A stretch of 64,000 nucleotides of DNA from Stutzerimonas degradans (GTDB taxonomy: Bacteria > Pseudomonadota > Gammaproteobacteria > Pseudomonadales > Pseudomonadaceae): contig NZ_JAMOHV010000001.1 of the NCBI RefSeq assembly GCF_024448505.1, positions 62,001 through 126,000 on the forward strand, in the 5' to 3' direction. Position 1 is the stretch's first letter. Every line of letters starts with the position of its first letter. The position numbers were made by a program, and so were the translations under genes. This document shows positions 1-7,984 of the stretch, piece by piece. The notes under the pieces are model-generated. The model did not search any database and had not been told where the DNA came from. It saw only the letters and a program-made list of their open reading frames with translations.

Positions 1-1
1 C

Positions 2-796
2 GGGCGGGTCGATGCACTGGGCGAGGGCGTCAGCGGTTTCGAGCTGGGCCAGCGCGTCGGCATTCCGTGGCTGGGGCATACCTGCGGCACCTGCAGCTAT
101 TGCCAGCACGCCGAGGAAAACCTCTGCGACGCGCCGCAATTCACTGGCTACACCCGTCCCGGCGGCTACGCCGAATACGTGGTGGCCGACGCGCGTTTCG
201 CCTTCGCCCTCGGCGAGGACGGCGACCCCGTAGCACTGGCGCCGCTGCTCTGCGCCGGGCTGATCGGCTGGCGTTCGCTGGTCAAGGCCGGTGACGGCAA
301 GCGCCTCGGGCTATACGGCTTCGGCGCCGCGGCGCATATCGTAATGCAGGTGGCGCGCTGGCAGGGACGTGATGTCTATGCCTTCAGCCGCCCTGGCGAT
401 GTGGCCGCGCAGGACTTCGCCCGCTCGCTGGGCGCGCTCTGGGCGGGTGATTCGGGCGAGCTTCCGCCGGTGCCGCTGGATGCGGCGATCATCTATGCAC
501 CGGCCGGCGAACTGGTGCCGGCGGCGCTGCGTGCCGTGCGCAAGGGCGGCCGGGTGGTCTGCGCCGGCATCCACATGAGCGACATCCCGAGCTTTCCCTA
601 CGACATCCTCTGGCAGGAACGCGAGCTGGTTTCGGTGGCCAACCTGACCCGACAGGATGGTCTGGACTTCTTCCCGGTCGCCGCGCAGGTCGGCATCCAT
701 ACCGAAATCCATGCCTACTCGTTGGAAAAGGCCAACCAGGCGCTGGACGATCTGCGCCACGGGCGCTTTCAGGGCGCGGCGGTACTGGTGCCCTGA
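2..796 (+). CDS. Zinc-dependent alcohol dehydrogenase, 5' end missing
   Basis: The gene is cut by the left edge of the window; the open frame starts at base 2 and ends in TGA at 794-796. The visible part begins within the GroES-like domain. It shows the structural-zinc cysteines of medium-chain dehydrogenases, C-GT-C-SY-C followed by a fourth Cys in ENLC, then a Rossmann-type part with GLYGFGAAAH (dinucleotide-binding glycine motif) and a C-terminal catalytic-domain tail. By family it should oxidise or reduce alcohols or aldehydes with NAD(P) in the cytoplasm; the substrate cannot be read from sequence. No neighbour suggests a pathway. The family is clear, the exact subfamily is not. Confidence 0.88.
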   Translation, partial: GRVDALGEGVSGFELGQRVGIPWLGHTCGTCSYCQHAEENLCDAPQFTGYTRPGGYAEYVVADARFAFALGEDGDPVALAPLLCAGLIGWRSLVKAGDGKRLGLYGFGAAAHIVMQVARWQGRDVYAFSRPGDVAAQDFARSLGALWAGDSGELPPVPLDAAIIYAPAGELVPAALRAVRKGGRVVCAGIHMSDIPSFPYDILWQERELVSVANLTRQDGLDFFPVAAQVGIHTEIHAYSLEKANQALDDLRHGRFQGAAVLVP

Positions 797-901
797 ACCG
801 CCGGGCACGGCTGCCGCGCCACCGGCGCCGCGCGGCTGGTTCGGCGCACCGCGGGGCTGTATAACGGCGCCTTGCCCCGCGGTGCATGAACAGGAGGAGC
901 G

Positions 902-1315
902 ATGGAAGAAGTCATCGAAGAGCTGCGCGAACGCAACGAGCCGGTGCCGGTGCCGCTCGAGCTGCCGGACGACGAACAACTGGTCGAGGTCGAGGAGCAG
1001 CTGTTCATCAACCTGCCGTTCGGCCTGCGCGAGTTCCTGCTGCTGGTCAGCGACGTGGTCTACGGCCGGCTGGAGCCGGTCACCGCCAGCGATCCGCAGT
1101 CGCACACCTACCTGCCGGAAGTGGCCGCCAACGCCTGGGACGCCGGCGTGCCGCGCGATCTGCTGCCGATCTGCCAGGACGGCCCCGATTACTACGTGGT
1201 CGATCTGGAGGGTGAGGTCACGCTGTTCGACGGCGAAAGCCACGAGCTCACCGAGCAGACCTGGGAAACGGTCTGGCACTGGGTGCGCGACGTGTGGCTG
1301 GAAAGCGGCGCATGA
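902..1315 (+). CDS. SMI1/KNR4-family protein
   Basis: A 137-residue acidic protein with the SMI1/KNR4 (SUKH) fold signature: an early acidic stretch, NLPFGLREFLLLVSD (the 'P..y..fl...nG' part of the family), and a C-terminal WETVWHWVRDVW helix. AGGAGG lies about five bases upstream of the ATG. SUKH proteins are often immunity proteins for nuclease or deaminase toxins, but many are single housekeeping genes. No toxin gene is next to it here, so an immunity role is not supported. It is followed 28 bases later by a DUF3301 gene on the same strand, suggesting co-transcription. Biochemical function unknown. Confidence 0.8.
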   Translation: MEEVIEELRERNEPVPVPLELPDDEQLVEVEEQLFINLPFGLREFLLLVSDVVYGRLEPVTASDPQSHTYLPEVAANAWDAGVPRDLLPICQDGPDYYVVDLEGEVTLFDGESHELTEQTWETVWHWVRDVWLESGA

Positions 1316-1343
1316 GCATCGCGATGAGCGGCGGGAACGCGCC

Positions 1344-1718
1344 ATGCTGACGCTCGGTAACCTGTTCGTCTTCCTGGTCCTGGCCAGCGTGGTGGCGTGG
1401 CTCTGGCACGGCCACGGCATTCGCGAGCGCGCGCTGGTCGCGGCGCGCCGGCATTGTCAGAAGCTGGACGTCGAGCTGCTCGACGGCAACGTCGCCTTCA
1501 AGCGTCTGGCGCTGCTGCGCGATGGCGCCGGACATCGTCGCCTGGCGCGCGTCTATGGCTTCGAGTTCACCGTGACCGGCGAGCAGCGGCACGTCGGGCA
1601 GATCGTCATGTTCGGCGCGCACGTCGGGCGGATCGAGCTTGAGGCGCATCCGTTCCGTGCCCCCGCCGAGCCGCCGAGCGGGCAGGTCATCCAGCTCGAT
1701 GACTGGCGGCGCCACTAG
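1344..1718 (+). CDS. DUF3301-family membrane-anchored protein
   Basis: A 124-residue protein that begins with one hydrophobic segment (about residues 4-20, NLFVFLVLASVVAWLW) followed by a basic cytoplasmic region. The motif RARRHCQKLDVELLDGNVAF and the later YGFEFTVTGEQRHVGQIVM match the DUF3301 pattern known from Pseudomonas and Vibrio. The ATG at 1344 places the hydrophobic segment at the N-terminus, which is why it is preferred over the longer open frame upstream. It follows the SMI1/KNR4 gene closely and faces the convergent CobW gene. Function unknown. Confidence 0.8.
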   Translation: MLTLGNLFVFLVLASVVAWLWHGHGIRERALVAARRHCQKLDVELLDGNVAFKRLALLRDGAGHRRLARVYGFEFTVTGEQRHVGQIVMFGAHVGRIELEAHPFRAPAEPPSGQVIQLDDWRRH

Positions 1719-1742
1719 CCGGCGCTGAAAGCAACCTGCTGA

Positions 1743-2708
1743 CTAGCCGATCCGGCATTCATCGAGCGACTGTTGCAGCGCCGCCTGCGCTTGCGGTGCG
1801 ACGAAGATCAGCTCCAGTCGCGAATCCTTGCGCCACTCGCTCGGTTGCAGATGCATCGGCGCGCCATCCAGCGCGTTGCCGGACAACCAGCCGCTTTCGC
1901 CATGCAGCACCAGCTTGGCGCGCCGCCATGGCCAGCGGCGCAGCCAGTGTTGCAGCCGTGCCATGTCGAAGCGCTGGCTCGGATGCCAGCGCCAGCCGAT
2001 GCTCCAGCCGTCCGCGCCGGCCTGAACCTGGCAGATCGGCTGACGCGGATCGAGCCAGATGCCGGGCAGTGGCGCCGCAGCGGCCGGCAGTGCATCCCGA
2101 CCATTGTCCGCGCACGCCTGCTGGGCGCTGCCCGGCAGCTGCGCCAGCGGTAGCGCGCCCTGTTCGGTCCAGTGCAGCGGCCGCGCCGGCAGGCGCGCGG
2201 CGAGTGCCGTCCGCGTCGCGGCATCCAGCGCTGCGCTCTTGTTCAGCACCAGCAGGCCGGCACTGTCCAGCGCCTGCTGCTGGCTGTCCGGGAGTGCCGC
2301 GCCGTGCGCCAGCGCGGCGGCATCCAGTACCAGCACGCTGGGCTGCACGGCCAGCACCTCGGTCCACGGCGGCTGGCGGAGCTGGCGCAGCAGCTCGGCC
2401 GGATGGCCAAGCCCGGAGGGTTCGATCAGCAGGCGCTGCGGCCGGGCCTGGCGCAGCAGGCGCGTCAGGCCGACCTGAAACGGCAGGCCGTTGACGCAGC
2501 ACAGGCAGCCGCCGGCAACCTCGGCGATGCCGATGCCAGCGGCATCGGTGCTCAGCAGGGCGGCATCCAGGCCGATCTGGCCGAATTCGTTGACCAGCAC
2601 CGCCCAGCGCTCGCCCGCCGGCTTCTGCCTCAGCAGGTTGCGGATCAGGCTGGTCTTGCCGGCGCCCAGCGGGCCGCCGATCAGGTGGGTAGGAATTTGT
2701 GTGAGCAT
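1743..2708 (-). CDS. CobW/COG0523-family GTP-binding protein
   Basis: A 321-residue G3E GTPase. Walker A is GGPLGAGKT at residues 11-19, the family metal-binding motif GGCLCC is at 66-71 (Cys68, Cys70, Cys71), and the nucleotide-specificity motif LNKS lies further on. The C-terminal CobW_C domain contains the short 'hgesgWLSG' and LELIFV strands typical of the family. Members act as zinc or cobalt metallochaperones in the cytoplasm, often in zinc limitation; which metal or client is served is not visible here. It stands alone on the minus strand, divergent from the small secreted gene at 2801, so both could share regulatory DNA at 2709-2800. No Zur box was recognised. Confidence 0.88.
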   Translation of the reverse strand: MLTQIPTHLIGGPLGAGKTSLIRNLLRQKPAGERWAVLVNEFGQIGLDAALLSTDAAGIGIAEVAGGCLCCVNGLPFQVGLTRLLRQARPQRLLIEPSGLGHPAELLRQLRQPPWTEVLAVQPSVLVLDAAALAHGAALPDSQQQALDSAGLLVLNKSAALDAATRTALAARLPARPLHWTEQGALPLAQLPGSAQQACADNGRDALPAAAAPLPGIWLDPRQPICQVQAGADGWSIGWRWHPSQRFDMARLQHWLRRWPWRRAKLVLHGESGWLSGNALDGAPMHLQPSEWRKDSRLELIFVAPQAQAALQQSLDECRIG

Positions 2709-2800
2709 GCCGGCATGGTCCGCATTTTGGCGTGCACGGGGAAGCCGTTTTTCCGCGCCGCCATGCTAGAGTCGCCGCCGTTCGAGGGAGAGGTCACGCG

Positions 2801-3160
2801 ATGCGTCCGATGTTGCTGCTGCCGCTGCTGCTGAGTCTGGCCGGTGAGGTGCTGGCCGAGGCCTGCATCGTCCATAGCCAGGACGCGCGCATCGAAGTGC
2901 GGCTCTGCCAGCAGAACCGCAACATCCCCGCCGAACTGTTTCGCAGCGGCTTCTGCCAGCCGCAGCTCAAGGACCAGCAGGTGGACGTGGAGTTCGTCGA
3001 GAGCTGCCCGGGTGGTGCATTCGGTGTCTGCCGCGACGCGCAGGTGTCCAACCTGCCGTACCGCCAGGACATCCACTATTACGGCGTCGCCAGCGACGGC
3101 CGCTTCCTCCGGCCGGCCTGCGAACAGAACAGCGGCGGGCGCTGGGAAAGCGGCGACTGA
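2801..3160 (+). CDS. Small secreted cysteine-containing protein, function unknown
   Basis: A 119-residue protein with a clear signal peptide (MRPMLLLPLLLSLAGEVLAE, cleavage likely after VLA near residue 19). The mature part is about 100 residues with six cysteines, which could form three disulfides in the periplasm. A GGAGAGG ribosome-binding site lies just upstream, so the ATG at 2801 is preferred over the longer open frame. I do not recognise the family. It is divergent from the CobW gene and convergent with the DUF3617 gene. Confidence 0.65.
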   Translation: MRPMLLLPLLLSLAGEVLAEACIVHSQDARIEVRLCQQNRNIPAELFRSGFCQPQLKDQQVDVEFVESCPGGAFGVCRDAQVSNLPYRQDIHYYGVASDGRFLRPACEQNSGGRWESGD

Positions 3161-3205
3161 CCCGCGCAGCCCAGTGCGGCCGGGGGTTTCACGTGGAACG
3201 ACCGG

Positions 3206-3727
3206 CTAGCGTGCGGGTTTCAGCGCGCCGCAATCCTCCCCGAGCCAGCGCGCCTGCGACTCCATGCGACTGCTGCCGCGCTCGCCGCCGGCGCTGTACT
3301 GGCTTTCCACCACGCTGACGAATTCACGCTCGCTGATGAAGCGGGTTTCGCCCTGGCCGCTGGCATCCGGGCACTGGAAGCGGAATTTCCACAGGCGATC
3401 CGTGCGTTCTGTGATCTCCTGGGTGCAGTCGGGCTGATCGCTGAACGGCAGCTCCTCGGCATTCACCTGCGCCTCACTGAGGCAGATACGCACGCCCTGG
3501 CCACCGAGCTGTACGCCCTGCGCGGCGAGCATGTCCTCCATCTGCTGGCGCTGCGCGGCCGGCAGGTTCTGCATCTGTTCGAGCATCTCGCTGACGCCAG
3601 GCATCTGCTGGCCGTCGACCTGGATGTCGCGGCTGGTGAATTCCCACAGGCCAGGCAGGATCGGCGCGGCCTGCACCGGCAGGCTGCATGAGAGCAGGAA
3701 GGCGAAGGCGATCAGGGTGCGGTTCAT
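3206..3727 (-). CDS. DUF3617-family periplasmic protein
   Basis: A 173-residue protein with a signal peptide (MNRTLIAFAFLLSCSLPVQA) followed by the DUF3617 pattern: PGLWEFTSRDIQVDGQQMPG at the start of the mature protein and a conserved Cys in RICLSEAQ. The start at 3727 is chosen because it puts the signal peptide at the N-terminus; the open frame extends 21 codons further without one. DUF3617 proteins are exported and of unknown function. The gene is divergent from the ECF sigma gene at 3858. Confidence 0.82.
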   Translation of the reverse strand: MNRTLIAFAFLLSCSLPVQAAPILPGLWEFTSRDIQVDGQQMPGVSEMLEQMQNLPAAQRQQMEDMLAAQGVQLGGQGVRICLSEAQVNAEELPFSDQPDCTQEITERTDRLWKFRFQCPDASGQGETRFISEREFVSVVESQYSAGGERGSSRMESQARWLGEDCGALKPAR

Positions 3728-3857
3728 GGCGTGGCTCCGTGGCAACAGGGGTTTACCCAGCGTAGCCAAACCCTGGGAGCACGCGCGCAAGGCGAATGCC
3801 GTGGCGTGGGTTGTTGAGAAGCGTTAGCATTCAGCGCTCAGCATTCGGGAGGTCCTC

Positions 3858-4379
3858 ATGGCCGCCGACGGTTTCATCCGGCAGCAATTCGTCCAGCGGC
3901 TCTATGTCGAGCATCATGGCTGGCTGAACGGCTGGCTGCGCCGCCACCTGCAGTGCAGCCAGCGTGCCGCCGACCTGGCGCAGGACACCTTCGTCCGCGT
4001 GCTGACCAGGGAACCGCAGAACCTGTCCGCCATCCGCGAGCCGCGCGCCTACCTGCACACCATCGCCAAGGGGCTGCTGATCAACCACTGGCGGCGTCGG
4101 CAGATCGAGCAGGCCTATCTCGATGCGCTGGCGCTGCAGCCCGAACCGCTGGCGACGTCGCCGGAAGAGCAGGCGCTGATCGTCGAGACGCTGCTGCAGA
4201 TCGACGCGATGCTCGACCGCCTGCCGCACAAGGTGCGCCGCGCCTTCCTCATGTCGCAGCTGCAGGGCATGACCTACGCCGCCATCGCCGCCGAGCTGGA
4301 AGTGTCCGAACGGATGGTCAAGAAGTACATGGCGCAGGCCATGCTGCATTGCCTGATGCTGCTGGACGACGACGCATGA
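3858..4379 (+). CDS. ECF RNA polymerase sigma factor, FecI type
   Basis: A 173-residue extracytoplasmic-function sigma factor. Region 2 is visible in DLAQDTFVRVLTREPQNLSAIREPRAYLHTIAKGLLINHWRRR (broken here only by reading order), and region 4 has MTYAAIAAELEVSERMVKKYMAQA, the helix-turn-helix that reads the -35. The length and these motifs are those of the iron-starvation FecI group. GGAGG lies eight bases upstream of the ATG. The stop overlaps the start of the FecR-like gene (ATGA), so the two are translationally coupled. It should direct transcription of the receptor gene at 5439 when the anti-sigma factor is signalled to release it. Confidence 0.92.
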   Translation: MAADGFIRQQFVQRLYVEHHGWLNGWLRRHLQCSQRAADLAQDTFVRVLTREPQNLSAIREPRAYLHTIAKGLLINHWRRRQIEQAYLDALALQPEPLATSPEEQALIVETLLQIDAMLDRLPHKVRRAFLMSQLQGMTYAAIAAELEVSERMVKKYMAQAMLHCLMLLDDDA

Positions 4380-5326
4380 GCCTCGATTATCGCGTGCTGC
4401 AGGAGGCTGCCGAATGGTTCGCGCGGCTCGAATCGGATACGGACGACGCCGCCGAGCGCGAGGCCTGGGCCGCTTGGGTGCGCCAGCCGGAACACGCGCG
4501 CGCCTGGCAGAAGGTGCAGCGCATCAGCGGTCGATTCGCGCCGCTGAGCGCGCATCCGGCCGGGCGCGCGGCGGGTGGCATGCTGCAGCAGCGCACGCCG
4601 AGCCGCCGGCAGGCGCTCAAGCTGCTGTCGCTGGTGTGTGGCGGTGCGGCGCTGGGGCTGGCGGGCGGCAGGCTGCCCTGGCAGGGCTGGAGCGCCGATC
4701 TGCGCACCGGCGTCGGCGAGGTGCGCGAGACGCGGCTCGCCGATGGATCGCGGCTCTGGCTGAACACCGACAGCGCGGCGGATGCCGGCTTCGACGGCGC
4801 GATCCGGCGGCTGGCGCTGTATCGCGGTGAAGTGTTGGTCGAAGCCGTGGACGAAGCGCGACCGCTGCTGCTGCGAAGCCGCGAGGGCCAGTTGCGCGTC
4901 ACGCAGGCGGCGCGCTTCTCGGTGCGCCAGCGTGACGGCAGCACCCAGCTCAGCGTGTTCAGCGGCATGGTGGACATCCAGCCGGATGACAGCGGACTCG
5001 GCCGTGGCATCGGCGCGGGGCAGCAGGTCGGCTTCAGTGCCAACCGGATCGGTCCGCCCGCGCCGGTACAGGCCGGGCAGCAGGCCTGGTCGCGCGGCAT
5101 CCTGCTGGCGGACAACCTGCGCCTGGTGGATTTCCTCGCCGAGCTGGCGCGCTACCGCCACGGCTATCTCGGCTGCGATCCGCGCATCGCCGAACTGCGC
5201 GTGGTCGGTGCCTTCCCGCTGGCCGACAGTGACCGTGTGCTCGATGCGCTGGCGGCGACGCTGCCGGTACGCGTGCAGCGGCGCATGTCCTGGTGGGTCA
5301 GCCTGGAGCCTTCCGGCGCGGCGTGA
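4376..5326 (+). CDS. FecR-family anti-sigma / signal-transducing regulator
   Basis: A 316-residue protein. The N-terminal about 75 residues form the cytoplasmic anti-sigma domain (DUF4880 type, EAAEWFARLES...AAWVRQPEHARAWQKV). One membrane segment follows at about 78-98 and then the periplasmic FecR domain (RTGVGEVRETRLADGSRLWLNTDS) and a C-terminal STN-like end. Just before the membrane segment is SRRQALKLL, a twin-arginine-like motif as known in several Pseudomonas FecR proteins. It overlaps the sigma gene by four bases and precedes the TonB receptor, the standard order for cell-surface signalling: the receptor's STN domain contacts this protein, which then frees or activates the sigma factor. 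Confidence 0.92.
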   Translation: MSLDYRVLQEAAEWFARLESDTDDAAEREAWAAWVRQPEHARAWQKVQRISGRFAPLSAHPAGRAAGGMLQQRTPSRRQALKLLSLVCGGAALGLAGGRLPWQGWSADLRTGVGEVRETRLADGSRLWLNTDSAADAGFDGAIRRLALYRGEVLVEAVDEARPLLLRSREGQLRVTQAARFSVRQRDGSTQLSVFSGMVDIQPDDSGLGRGIGAGQQVGFSANRIGPPAPVQAGQQAWSRGILLADNLRLVDFLAELARYRHGYLGCDPRIAELRVVGAFPLADSDRVLDALAATLPVRVQRRMSWWVSLEPSGAA

Positions 5327-5344
5327 TGCGATTGCATCGCCAAT

Positions 5345-5373
5345 GAAAAATAATCGCATATGAGGTTCCCTTT
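5345..5373 (+). promoter_or_regulatory. Candidate FecI-type ECF promoter for the receptor gene
   Basis: GAAAAAT at 5345-5351 and CCCTTT at 5368-5373 are separated by 16 bases. This resembles the FecI-class promoter (GGAAAT about 17 bases before TCCTTT). The stretch is AT-rich in an otherwise GC-rich gap and lies 66 bases upstream of the receptor start, where a promoter of the co-encoded sigma factor is expected. The match is by eye and not exact. Confidence 0.45.
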
Positions 5374-5438
5374 TATCGGTGGTGACGGGCTTCAGCTGCA
5401 AAGGCCATGTGCCGGTCCTCACCACTAGGGATTTCTTC

Positions 5439-7916
5439 ATGCGTTCAGCCCCCCATCGTCCGCGCGTGCTTGCGCGCGCCATCCGCGCCACCCTGTTCTG
5501 CCTGCCGCTGACGGCCACGCTGCCCGGCCTGGCGAGCGCCACCGAACCGGCTTCGAGCCAGCAGGCGCAGAGCCGCTACGACATTCCCGCCGGCGCGCTG
5601 TCCAGCGTGCTGAGCCGCTTCGCCGGCGAGGCCGGCGTGCTGCTGTCGGTGGATGGCAGCCTGCTGCAGGGCCTGCAGTCGGACGGTCTGCGCGGCCAGT
5701 ACGGTGTCGACGATGGCTTTGCCGCACTGCTTGCCGGCAGCGGCCTGCAGGCGGTGCGCGACAGCCAGGGCACCTACTCGCTGGTCCGCCGCGCCAGCGA
5801 AACCGGTGCGGTCGAGTTGCAGCCGATGACGGTGCAGGGCTTCGCCCTGGGCAACGCGCTGGGCGAGATGGACGGCTACAGCGCCACCCACAGCAGCGTG
5901 GCGACCAAGACCAGCATGCCGCTGGTGGAAACCTCGCAGACCGTCTCGGTGGTCACCCGCCAGCAGATCGAGGATCAGGGCTCGCGCTCCATCGCCCAGG
6001 CGGTGCGCTACACGCCGGGCCTGATGAGCACGCCCTACGGCGCGACGACCCGCTACGACTATGTCGCCATGCGCGGCATCACCGATGGTTCGGTGGACAA
6101 CCTCTACCTCGACGGGCAGAAGCTGCTCGGTGACAGCGGCACCTACAGCAGCCTGCAGGTCGATCCATACTTCATCGAGCGCATCGACATCCTCAAGGGG
6201 CCGTCCTCGGTGCTCTACGGCCGCAGCCTGCCCGGCGGGCTGGTGGCGATGACCACCAAGAAGCCGCAGCACGAAACCCGTCGCCAGCTGCAGTTCTCCT
6301 ACGGCAGCCACGACTATAAGCAGACCGCGTTCGATTTCACCGGGCCGCTGGAGGACGAGCGCATCGCCTATCGCCTCGCGGGTGTGGTCAAGGATGCCGA
6401 CAACCAGGTCGATGGCATCGAGGAACAGCGCTACGCGGTGATGCCGTCGGTGAGCATCGACTTTACCGACGACACCCGCCTGACCCTGCTGGCGATGCTG
6501 CAGAAGGACCCCGAGAGCGGCTATCACGGTGGCCTGCCGGCGGACGGCACGATGACCTCGCACAACGGCAAGCGCATTGCGCGCAGCTTCTTCGAGGGCG
6601 ACGAGGATTACGAGCAGTTCGAGCGCGACCAGCAGATGATCGGCTATCAGCTGGAGCATCGCTTCAACGACGTGGTTTCGGCGCGGCAGAACTTCCAGTA
6701 CCTCGACTCGACCGTGGAATCCGGCCAGGTCTACCAGTACGGCTACGCGACGGCCGACGAGCTGGTGCGCTACTACACCGGTGCCGACGAGGCGCTGCAC
6801 GCCTGGACGATCGACAACCAGCTGCAGTTTCTCTTCGATACCGGCGCGCTCAGCCACACCCTGGTGACCGGCCTCGACTATCAGCGGCGCAAGGCGAAGG
6901 TCGCCTACGACGCCGGCTACGGCCTGGCGCCGATCAACCCTTACAGCGGCGCAGTCGGCGTCGGCAGCCCGGTGTTCTACCACCAGTACGACGAGACCCG
7001 CGAGCTGGAGCAGACCGGCCTGTATGTGCAGGACCTGATCAGCCTGGGCAACTGGCGCTTCTCGCTGGGCATGCGTCAGGACTGGGTGGATGTGTCGTTC
7101 GACCATACCGAGGATGCGAGCTACGGCGATCAGGCCGATAACGCCAAGCTCGAGCAGTTCACCGGCCGCGTCGGCGTGCTCTATGCCTTCGACAACGGCC
7201 TGTCGCCGTATGCCAGCTACTCCGAGTCGTTCAACCCCAACGCCACCGCGGCCTACAACGAGGTTGCACCGGGCGTCTACGACATCGCGTTGCTCGATCC
7301 CACCGAAGGCGAGCAGGTCGAGGTCGGCCTGAAGTACCAGCCGCTGGGCACCGATGATCTCTACACCATCTCCTGGTTCGACCTGAAACAGTCCAACCTG
7401 GCGAACAAGGATTCCAACGAGAACTTCTACCGCGCGGTCGGCGAGCTGACCTCCACGGGCGTGGAAGTCGAGGCGCGCCTGAAGCCGGTGGAGCAGGTCA
7501 ACCTGATCGCCAGCTACACCTACATGGACGTCGAGTATTCCAAGGACTTCACCGGCGCCGCCGGGGTGAACAACCGCGGTAACCGGCCCAACGCCGTGGC
7601 GCGCAACATGGCTTCGCTGTGGGCCGACTACACGTTCGATCAGGGACCGCTGGCCGGTCTGCAGATCGGCGGTGGCGCGCGCTACTTCGGCAAGAGCTGG
7701 GCCGATGCGGAGAACACCCTGCACATCCCGTCCTACACGCTGTACGACGCCATGCTCGGCTACGACCTGTCGCGCGTCGGGCTGCAGGGGGTCGGCGTGC
7801 GCCTGAACCTGAACAACCTCACCGACGAGAAGTACGTGGCCGCGTGCAACAGCCTCAGCCAGTGCTACTACGGCGAGGCGCGCAATGTCATGGCGACCGT
7901 GACCTACGACTTCTGA
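5439..7916 (+). CDS. TonB-dependent siderophore receptor with STN signalling domain
   Basis: An 825-residue outer-membrane receptor. It has a signal peptide (about 1-35, ending GLASA), a periplasmic STN domain (about 45-110, YDIPAGALSSVLSRFAGEAG), a TonB box region, a plug (VETSQTVSVVTRQQIEDQG ... DILKGPSSVLYG) and a 22-strand barrel ending in aromatic Phe (VTYDF). The C-terminal CNSLSQCYYGE element is typical of hydroxamate-type (FhuA/FoxA-like) receptors, so a ferric hydroxamate or ferrioxamine substrate is possible but inferred. The start at 5439 is chosen because it gives a normal signal peptide. With the upstream sigma and FecR genes it forms a cell-surface signalling system. Confidence 0.93.
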   Translation: MRSAPHRPRVLARAIRATLFCLPLTATLPGLASATEPASSQQAQSRYDIPAGALSSVLSRFAGEAGVLLSVDGSLLQGLQSDGLRGQYGVDDGFAALLAGSGLQAVRDSQGTYSLVRRASETGAVELQPMTVQGFALGNALGEMDGYSATHSSVATKTSMPLVETSQTVSVVTRQQIEDQGSRSIAQAVRYTPGLMSTPYGATTRYDYVAMRGITDGSVDNLYLDGQKLLGDSGTYSSLQVDPYFIERIDILKGPSSVLYGRSLPGGLVAMTTKKPQHETRRQLQFSYGSHDYKQTAFDFTGPLEDERIAYRLAGVVKDADNQVDGIEEQRYAVMPSVSIDFTDDTRLTLLAMLQKDPESGYHGGLPADGTMTSHNGKRIARSFFEGDEDYEQFERDQQMIGYQLEHRFNDVVSARQNFQYLDSTVESGQVYQYGYATADELVRYYTGADEALHAWTIDNQLQFLFDTGALSHTLVTGLDYQRRKAKVAYDAGYGLAPINPYSGAVGVGSPVFYHQYDETRELEQTGLYVQDLISLGNWRFSLGMRQDWVDVSFDHTEDASYGDQADNAKLEQFTGRVGVLYAFDNGLSPYASYSESFNPNATAAYNEVAPGVYDIALLDPTEGEQVEVGLKYQPLGTDDLYTISWFDLKQSNLANKDSNENFYRAVGELTSTGVEVEARLKPVEQVNLIASYTYMDVEYSKDFTGAAGVNNRGNRPNAVARNMASLWADYTFDQGPLAGLQIGGGARYFGKSWADAENTLHIPSYTLYDAMLGYDLSRVGLQGVGVRLNLNNLTDEKYVAACNSLSQCYYGEARNVMATVTYDF

Positions 7917-7928
7917 GCGCCCCCAGCG

Positions 7929-7968
7929 GCCGCCGGCTCCCAACGGGCCGGCGGCTTTGTATTTTCTG
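7929..7968 (+). terminator. Rho-independent terminator or attenuator after the receptor gene
   Basis: A perfect 9-bp stem, GCCGCCGGC at 7929-7937 with GCCGGCGGC at 7947-7955, closes a 9-base loop and is followed by a T-rich tail (TTTGTATTTTCT). It lies between the receptor stop and the PepSY gene start 16 bases further on, so it may only partly stop transcription and lower expression of the downstream gene. Confidence 0.6.
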
Positions 7969-7984
7969 CAAATGGAGACTGCCG

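Noticed and set aside
902-1315. SMI1/KNR4 protein as immunity gene of a contact-dependent toxin system
   Set aside because: No toxin, VgrG, Rhs or two-partner secretion gene is adjacent; the gene is in an ordinary chromosomal setting with a DUF3301 gene.
3812-3832. Fur-box-like sequence upstream of the ECF sigma gene
   Set aside because: About 10 of 19 positions fit the consensus by eye, near what chance gives; a matrix score would be needed.
5445-7943. An 832-codon open frame antisense to the TonB receptor
   Set aside because: It is a shadow of the receptor gene caused by high GC in codon position three. Its translation is low-complexity (His, Arg, Val, Ala rich) and has no domain.
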